Position numbers and translations under genes: made by a program. From an uncultured Clostridia bacterium (GTDB taxonomy: Bacteria > Bacillota > Clostridia > Oscillospirales > Ruminococcaceae), in the NCBI GenBank assembly GCA_947624555.1, contig CANQKW010000001.1:1-64000 (forward strand): DNA of 64,000 nucleotides. Reading direction: 5' to 3'. The notes under the pieces are model-generated. The model saw only the letters and a program-made list of their open reading frames with translations, had not been told where the DNA came from and did no database searches. Shown piece by piece: positions 58,830 through 64,000 of the stretch. Each line of letters opens with the position of its first letter. Position 1 is the stretch's first letter.

Positions 58830-61043
58830 TTATTCCAGTTTAAGCTGGTCTATATCCGAAAGAATTCCCGCTTGAGGTATTGTTTTTATGCGGTAATCCT
58901 CAGATTTTTCAACATCTGCTTTCTCTTTGGGGAAAGCGGCGACAAGCTCTGCTTTCGTAAGACGCATAACCTGAACGCCTTGTGTATTTCGTGCGGATTT
59001 TGCAAGAACAAGCGCCGTGTTGAACATTATGACCTTGCCTGCGGACGATTTCAGAATAAAGTCGCTGTCGTCGTTTATGACATACATCGCAACGACCTCC
59101 GACAAATCGGAATACGCCGTCTGCAGCTTTTTTCGCTTAGTTTTGGTTTCATAGCTTGACAGAGGGATTTTTGCACATTTTCCGTTCTTAAAGAAAATAA
59201 CCAGCGTTTCCTTAAAGCTCTCCGTTACAGCGAGGAAAATCGGAAATTCTCCGTCATCCATCTGGAGCTTTGCAGGGACGTAATCTCCCATAACGCTCGC
59301 TTTCGTTTCGGGAAAATCCGAACAGCGTGATTTATAGCACTGATACTTATTCGTGAAGAACAGCAATTCGCTGTTGCTTGAAACCTCGGCGGTGTAAATT
59401 ATTTCGTCGTTTTCCTTTAGCTTTTGCTCGCTGCTCATTCTGAGAGATTTTGGAGTTATCTGCTTAAAATATCCCTCACGGGTGAAGAAAATATTCACGG
59501 GATAACCCTCAGGCTGTTCCTCCTCAACCTCTTCTTCATTCTCAATGTCATACAAAAACATCGTTTTTCTGGGTTGAGAATATTTTGAAATAACGTCTTT
59601 CAGTTCGCTGATAATGACCTTATCAATGAGCTTAGGACTGTTCAGAATTTCCTCCATTTCGGCAATTTCCGATTCAAGAGTTTCGGTTTCCTGCGTTCTT
59701 TTGAGGATATACTCACGGTTTATGTGACGCAGCTTTATTTCTGCGACATATTCCGCCTGCTCCTCATCAATTCCAAAGCCTATCATCAGATTAGGTACGA
59801 CTTCTGATTCTTCCTCTGTTTCACGTATAAGCTGAATTGCATAATCAATATCAAGAAGTATTTTTTTAAGCCCCAAAAGCAAATGCAGCTTTTCTTTTTT
59901 CTTTGACAAATCGAAATAAATTCTTCGCTTTACGCAGCTGCGGCGAAAATCCGTCCATTCGCTTAAAATTTCATAAACGCCCATAACCTTCGGCGTTCCT
60001 GCGATAAGGACATTGAAATTGCAGTTGAAATTCTCCTGAAGAGGTGTCAGTCGAAACAGCTTTTTCATAAGAGCGTCGGGGTCGTATCCTTTTTTCAGGT
60101 CAAATGCCAGACGAAGTCCCGACAAATCCGTTTCGTCACGCACATCTGATATTTCGCGTATCTTGCCGTCCTTTACAAGCTCAACGACCTTGTCTATAAC
60201 AGCCTCAACCGTTGTTGTGGGGGGAATTTGCGTTACCTCTATACAGCGTGCGTCCTTGTCAAAATTATAAACAGCACGCACTTTTACTGCGCCCAGACCC
60301 GTGCGGTATATTTTCTCCATTTCGGTTTCATCGTAAACGACATAACCGCCTCCTGCAAAATCAGGACCTTTAAGCGTTGAAAGAGCGTTATGATTTGGGT
60401 TTTTGATAAGAGCAATCGCCGTTTCACAGACCTCAGCAAGATTGAACGAGCAGATATTGCTCGCCATAGATACGGCAAGACCGAAATTTGAATTTACCAA
60501 AATCGACGGAAAACGCACGGGAAACAGTGAAGGCTCCAGCATTGTATTATCGTAATTCGGGACCATATCGACAGCGTCCTTGTCGATTTCTGCGAAAAGC
60601 TCGCCGCTTATGTTCTCCAGCTTTGCCTCTGTGTATCGGGAAGCCGCATAAGCCATATCACGGGAATATGCCTTGCCGAAATTGCCCTTGCTGTCGACGT
60701 ACGGGTGCAAAAGGGCTTCGTTTCCTCTCGCAAGACGAACCATTGTTTCATAAATAGCCGCATCGCCGTGAGGATTAAGACGCATTGTCTGTCCGACGAT
60801 ATTGGCGGACTTGGTTCTTGCGCCTGTAAGAAGTCCCATTTTGTACATCGTATACAAGAGCTTTCTGTGCGAAGGCTTAAAGCCGTCAATTTCGGGAAGA
60901 GCCCTCGAAACTATCACGCTCATCGCATAGGGCATATAATTCTCTTCGAGAGTGCTTACAATATCCGTTTCAACTGTTTTTCCCGAGCCCTCTATATACG
61001 CCGAAACGCTCGACGAGGGCTTTTTTGGTGTTTTTTTCTTCAC
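58830..61043 (-). CDS. parC: type II topoisomerase A subunit, divergent ParC/GyrA paralogue
   Basis: 737 residues. Cleavage domain with KPSHRKLLYTMYKMG, PHGDAAIYETMV and catalytic Tyr137 in AASRYTEAKL. Coiled-coil region, then a C-terminal beta-propeller-like part (~500-737) with SDLSEVVAMYVINDD. I see no GyrA box, and the protein is shorter than typical GyrA, so ParC-like is the better name. Differences from the canonical loop, such as KGNFGKAYSRDM, mark a divergent clade. Paired with the B subunit 41 bases upstream. Confidence 0.88.
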   Translation of the reverse strand: MKKKTPKKPSSSVSAYIEGSGKTVETDIVSTLEENYMPYAMSVIVSRALPEIDGFKPSHRKLLYTMYKMGLLTGARTKSANIVGQTMRLNPHGDAAIYETMVRLARGNEALLHPYVDSKGNFGKAYSRDMAYAASRYTEAKLENISGELFAEIDKDAVDMVPNYDNTMLEPSLFPVRFPSILVNSNFGLAVSMASNICSFNLAEVCETAIALIKNPNHNALSTLKGPDFAGGGYVVYDETEMEKIYRTGLGAVKVRAVYNFDKDARCIEVTQIPPTTTVEAVIDKVVELVKDGKIREISDVRDETDLSGLRLAFDLKKGYDPDALMKKLFRLTPLQENFNCNFNVLIAGTPKVMGVYEILSEWTDFRRSCVKRRIYFDLSKKKEKLHLLLGLKKILLDIDYAIQLIRETEEESEVVPNLMIGFGIDEEQAEYVAEIKLRHINREYILKRTQETETLESEIAEMEEILNSPKLIDKVIISELKDVISKYSQPRKTMFLYDIENEEEVEEEQPEGYPVNIFFTREGYFKQITPKSLRMSSEQKLKENDEIIYTAEVSSNSELLFFTNKYQCYKSRCSDFPETKASVMGDYVPAKLQMDDGEFPIFLAVTESFKETLVIFFKNGKCAKIPLSSYETKTKRKKLQTAYSDLSEVVAMYVINDDSDFILKSSAGKVIMFNTALVLAKSARNTQGVQVMRLTKAELVAAFPKEKADVEKSEDYRIKTIPQAGILSDIDQLKLE

Positions 61044-61084
61044 TTATTTCACAACCTCAATTGTTAATCTCTGTATTCAAATCA

Positions 61085-63067
61085 TCAGCTAAAATCAGCC
61101 TCGTCAAGATAACGGCTGCCGTTCTCACGGATAAAGTCTTTTCTTCCTGCCAAATCATCTCCGAGAAGTATATCAAACATCTGTCTTGTTTTCTCGGTAT
61201 CGGCAGGAGTGACCTTTATCAGACGTCTTGTTTCGGGATTCATTGTTGTCAGCGACATCATATCGGGGTCATTCTCTCCAAGACCTTTTGAACGCTGGAT
61301 AGTGTATTTTTTATCGCCTATCATTCCGAGTATCTTCGTTTTTTCCGGCTCTGTATAGGCGAAATACGTCCTTTCTTTAGTGCTGATTTCATACAGCGGA
61401 GACTCGGCAATATAAATCTTTCCCTCTCGGATAAGCGTCGGACAAAGCTCCTGTATCATTGTCAGGATAAGCGTTCTTATCTGAAAGCCGTCTACATCGG
61501 CATCTGTACAAATAACTACCTTGTTCCAACGGAGATTTTCTATATTGAACGAATTAAGATTTTTATTCGCTTTTGATTTTACCTCAACTCCGCAGCCGAG
61601 GACCTTTATCAAATTTGTGATGATTTCGCTCTTGAAAATTTTATCATAGCTTGCCTTGAGGCAATTCAATATCTTTCCTCTGACGGGAATTACCGCCTGG
61701 AACTCTGCGTCACGGGCAAGCTTAACAGATCCGAGCGCCGAGTCGCCCTCCACGATATAAACCTCTCTTTTGGAAATATCACGGCTGCGGCAGTCCACGA
61801 ACTTGTCAATTCTGTTGGTAAGGTCGATTTTCTGCGTAAGGCTTGCAATAGACGAAGAACGAACCTTTTCCGCATTCTCTCTCGAACGCTTGTTTATAAG
61901 GACACGTTCAGCGATTTTTACCGCCTCGTCGGGATTTTCAATAAAATATACTTCAAGGCTGTGTTTCAGCCAGTCCGTCATTGCGTCCTTGATAAAAGCG
62001 TTAGTGACCGCTTTTTTCGTCTGATTTGCATAGCTTGCCTGCGTCGAAAAATTTGAGCTGATAAACACAAGGCAATCCGCAACATCTTCCCATTTTACGG
62101 CTTTTTCGCCTTTATTATACTTATTATTATTCTTTAAATAAGAGTCTATCTGCGACAAAAAAGCCTTTTTCATTGACTCTTCGGGAGAACCGCCGTGCTC
62201 CAGCCAGCTTGAATTGTGATAATGCTCGATAAAGTGAATTTCTTTGGAAAAAGCAAAAGCCACATTCATTTTGAGCTTGTAATCCTCTTTATCCTCACGG
62301 TCGCGTCCCTGACGCTGTGTCTGCCAGAATTGAGGAGTTGTCAGCGATTTATCGCCGAGAATTTCATTAAGATAGTCAAAAATTCCGTTTTTGTAAAAGA
62401 AAATTTTCTTATCAACTGTACCGTCCTCGTTTTCAATTATCCTGAGAAATTCGATACCGCCGTTTACAACAGCCTGCCGCCTTAACATATCGTCAAGAAA
62501 ATCCGCACCGACATCTATATCGGTAAAAACGTCAAGGTCGGGTCGCCAATGAATTTTTGTTCCTGTCTTATCGGTCTTGCTTTTGACAAAGCCCCGCTCG
62601 TCGTTTGTGACATTAAAACCCTTTTCAAAGCGGAGATCATACTGCCACGTACCGTTTTTGCTCTCCACTTCCATATATTCCGACGCAAATTGAGTAGCGC
62701 AAAGTCCCAGACCGTTAAGTCCGAGTGCGAAAGAATAATTCTCACCTGTATTATTATCGTATTTTCCGCCTGCATAAAGGGTACAAAATGCAAGCTCCCA
62801 ATTATATTTATTTTCGCCCTTATTGAAATCTATCGGGATACCCCGTCCGTAATCCTCGACAGTGATAGATTTATCCCTGTGAAGAGTTATGATTATCTGC
62901 TTTCCGTAGCCTTCTCTTGCCTCGTCAATTGAGTTTGATATTATTTCAAAAACCGAGTGTCGGCAGCCTGCGGCGTCGTCCGAACCGAAAATAACCGCAG
63001 GACGCAAACGAACCTGGTCAGGTCCTTTCAGCGACTTTAAATCAACGTAATTCGACCGCTTTGACAT
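61085..63067 (-). CDS. parE: type II topoisomerase B subunit, divergent ParE/GyrB paralogue
   Basis: 660 residues. GHKL ATPase with EIISNSIDEA, DYGRGIPID and an unusual lid GLNGLGLCATQFAS (canonical GLHGVGASVVNAL). QTK loop in ANQTKKAVTN; TOPRIM with EGDSALGSVKLARD and DADVDGFQIRTL; RSKGLGENDPDMM near the C-terminus. Catalytic acidic residues and ATP-site residues are kept. RPAVIFGSDD stands where RPGMYIGST is usual. First gene of a long operon; promoter at 63103. Confidence 0.88.
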   Translation of the reverse strand: MSKRSNYVDLKSLKGPDQVRLRPAVIFGSDDAAGCRHSVFEIISNSIDEAREGYGKQIIITLHRDKSITVEDYGRGIPIDFNKGENKYNWELAFCTLYAGGKYDNNTGENYSFALGLNGLGLCATQFASEYMEVESKNGTWQYDLRFEKGFNVTNDERGFVKSKTDKTGTKIHWRPDLDVFTDIDVGADFLDDMLRRQAVVNGGIEFLRIIENEDGTVDKKIFFYKNGIFDYLNEILGDKSLTTPQFWQTQRQGRDREDKEDYKLKMNVAFAFSKEIHFIEHYHNSSWLEHGGSPEESMKKAFLSQIDSYLKNNNKYNKGEKAVKWEDVADCLVFISSNFSTQASYANQTKKAVTNAFIKDAMTDWLKHSLEVYFIENPDEAVKIAERVLINKRSRENAEKVRSSSIASLTQKIDLTNRIDKFVDCRSRDISKREVYIVEGDSALGSVKLARDAEFQAVIPVRGKILNCLKASYDKIFKSEIITNLIKVLGCGVEVKSKANKNLNSFNIENLRWNKVVICTDADVDGFQIRTLILTMIQELCPTLIREGKIYIAESPLYEISTKERTYFAYTEPEKTKILGMIGDKKYTIQRSKGLGENDPDMMSLTTMNPETRRLIKVTPADTEKTRQMFDILLGDDLAGRKDFIRENGSRYLDEADFS

Positions 63068-63102
63068 TTATTTTTTCACTCCTAAATCACAAATACATTA
63101 TG

Positions 63103-63131
63103 ATTATACCACATATAGTAAAAAAAATCAA
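63103..63131 (-). promoter_or_regulatory. promoter of the topoisomerase-fhs-upp operon
   Basis: Minus strand TTGATT (63131-63126), 17-base spacer, TATAAT (63108-63103), TG extension. Leader about 30 bases with GGAGTG before the ATG. Confidence 0.83.
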
Positions 63132-63152
63132 GTACATACTCAAAATTTAGTC

Positions 63153-63179
63153 AAAAAAAGTGCGGCCCGAAAGCCGCAC
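63153..63179 (-). terminator. Rho-independent terminator after the chemoreceptor gene
   Basis: Minus strand GTGCGGC/GCCGCAC 7-bp stem with 6-base loop (63160-63179), followed by TTTTTTT. Confidence 0.92.
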
Positions 63180-63196
63180 CTTTATCTTTGATGTAA

Positions 63197-64000
63197 TCAA
63201 GCCTCTCTTACCTTGAACTCTGAGATAAGCTCCTTGAGGTTTTCCGCCTGTCCCGAAAGCTCTTCGGATGCCGCAGCGGACTGTTCCGCAGTAGCCGAGT
63301 TTGTCTGTACTACGTTGGAAATCTGCTCAACGCCCGTATTTATCTGGATAATTGAGTCCGCAGCCTCAGCAGAAGCGTCGGAAATGCCTGCATTCAGCTT
63401 AGAAACTTCACCTGCGGAAACGGCAACCTGCTGCATCATAACCGCTACCTCGTCGACAAGCAGATTACCCTGCTCAACAGCCTTGACCGTATTCTCGATA
63501 AGCTCATTTGTATTGTTTGCAGCCTCAGCAGACTTTGATGCAAGGTTTCTTACCTCATCGGCAACGACTGCAAATCCCTTTCCTGCCTCGCCTGCACGGG
63601 CAGCCTCAATTGCGGCGTTAAGCGACAATATATTGGTCTGGAAAGCAATATCCTCGATAGTCTTGATAATTTCGCTTATCTGACCCGAACGCTCCTTGAT
63701 CTCTTCCATTGCCTTGACAAGTTCGTCCATTTTGGAGTTTGCCGAGCCCATTGCCTCTCCTGCCTCGATAGTCTTAGCGCTTGCATTCTTAGCTGACTCT
63801 GCGTTCTGATTGATCTGCTCGGATATGATATGAATTGTAGCAGCAAGCTCCTCAACGGAAGACGCCTGCTCAGTCGCACCCGACGCAAGAGCCTGTGCGC
63901 CTGCGGAAACCTGCTCCGAACCCGATGCAACCTGGTCGGCAGACTGATTGATGTCGATCATAATCGTATTGAGCTTGTTAATAAGAGAAACCTCGTTCTC
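63197..64000 (-). CDS. methyl-accepting chemotaxis protein, N-terminal part cut by window edge
   Basis: The frame stays open to base 64000, so only the C-terminal ~267 residues are seen and the internal ATG at 63961 is not a start. This is the cytoplasmic signalling domain: long coiled coil with Ala/Gln/Ser heptads, methylation regions ([17 protein letters not shown]), and the tip [19 protein letters not shown] with [15 protein letters not shown], which docks CheA and CheW. Ends [11 protein letters not shown]. Sensor and membrane segments lie outside, so the ligand is unknown. Presence suggests a motile or formerly motile organism. Confidence 0.96.
   Translation of the reverse strand, partial: ENEVSLINKLNTIMIDINQSADQVASGSEQVSAGAQALASGATEQASSVEELAATIHIISEQINQNAESAKNASAKTIEAGEAMGSANSKMDELVKAMEEIKERSGQISEIIKTIEDIAFQTNILSLNAAIEAARAGEAGKGFAVVADEVRNLASKSAEAANNTNELIENTVKAVEQGNLLVDEVAVMMQQVAVSAGEVSKLNAGISDASAEAADSIIQINTGVEQISNVVQTNSATAEQSAAASEELSGQAENLKELISEFKVREA

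Noticed and set aside
63961..63963. ATG at 63961 as start of the chemoreceptor
   Set aside because: The frame continues upstream without a stop to the window edge and the coiled coil runs through it.

Overview
The window comes from a low-to-mid GC, anaerobic, probably endospore-forming Clostridia member, most like the Ruminococcaceae/Oscillospiraceae. The evidence is a PolC-type replicative polymerase, the Firmicute block pyrH-frr-uppS-cdsA-dxr-rseP-ispG-polC, the anaerobic ribonucleotide reductase pair nrdD/nrdG with NrdR-like boxes, a pyrophosphate-type phosphofructokinase, a PdaA-type cortex deacetylase, short-form HisG with HisZ, and TTGNNN-N17-TATAAT promoters. It is ordinary chromosomal backbone. 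I saw no rRNA, tRNA, insertion sequence, prophage or CRISPR array, and no gene-free stretch longer than about 230 bases.

Layout. (1) 1-7118, plus strand: arginine operon argH(partial)-argC-X-argJ-argB-argD-Y-argF, with two unassigned genes inside it, ending at a strong terminator. argG and the promoter lie outside. (2) 7135-9292, minus: OmpR-type response regulator and sensor kinase, with an intrinsic-terminator hairpin in the leader. (3) 9524-13923, minus: tyrA, a membrane protein, pepF and a degenerate GHKL ATPase. (4) 13946-14930: class II aldolase. (5) 14984-23285, minus: histidine pathway as two units. hisZ-G-D-B-H-A-F has a consensus promoter with a 30-bp dyad; a lipoprotein with duplicated amidase-like domains leads hisI-hisE. 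hisC is absent. (6) 23387-35371, minus: hom-pyrH-frr-uppS-cdsA-dxr-rseP-ispG-polC. (7) 35411-40539: glycogen synthase, an AIM24-family protein, a SpoIVFB-like protease, a DHH phosphoesterase, and pdaA on the plus strand. (8) 40544-43680, minus: dus, a DUF815 ATPase and an orphan binding lipoprotein. (9) 43688-49434, mostly plus: DUF1624 membrane protein, lon-engB, and pfp behind a switch-like leader; a small acidic protein gene lies opposite. (10) 49460-50121: TetR regulator. (11) 50153-52906: nrdD-nrdG. (12) 52972-63131, minus: a divergent type II topoisomerase pair followed by fhs, tsaE, tsaB, rpiB, upp and recQ. (13) 63153-64000: chemoreceptor, cut by the window edge.

Together the genes give arginine, histidine, tyrosine and homoserine-family biosynthesis, isoprenoid and phospholipid precursors, one-carbon and nucleotide salvage, replication, tRNA modification and proteolysis. 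I found no large novel gene system. The most unusual material is regulatory: a two-state leader in front of pfp, a terminator in the two-component leader, a perfect dyad inside a perfect promoter (AIM24 gene), a dyad at the his promoter, and a recurring hairpin with conserved flanks. Statements about family function rest on established knowledge; pairing and binding claims are inference from reading the sequence.
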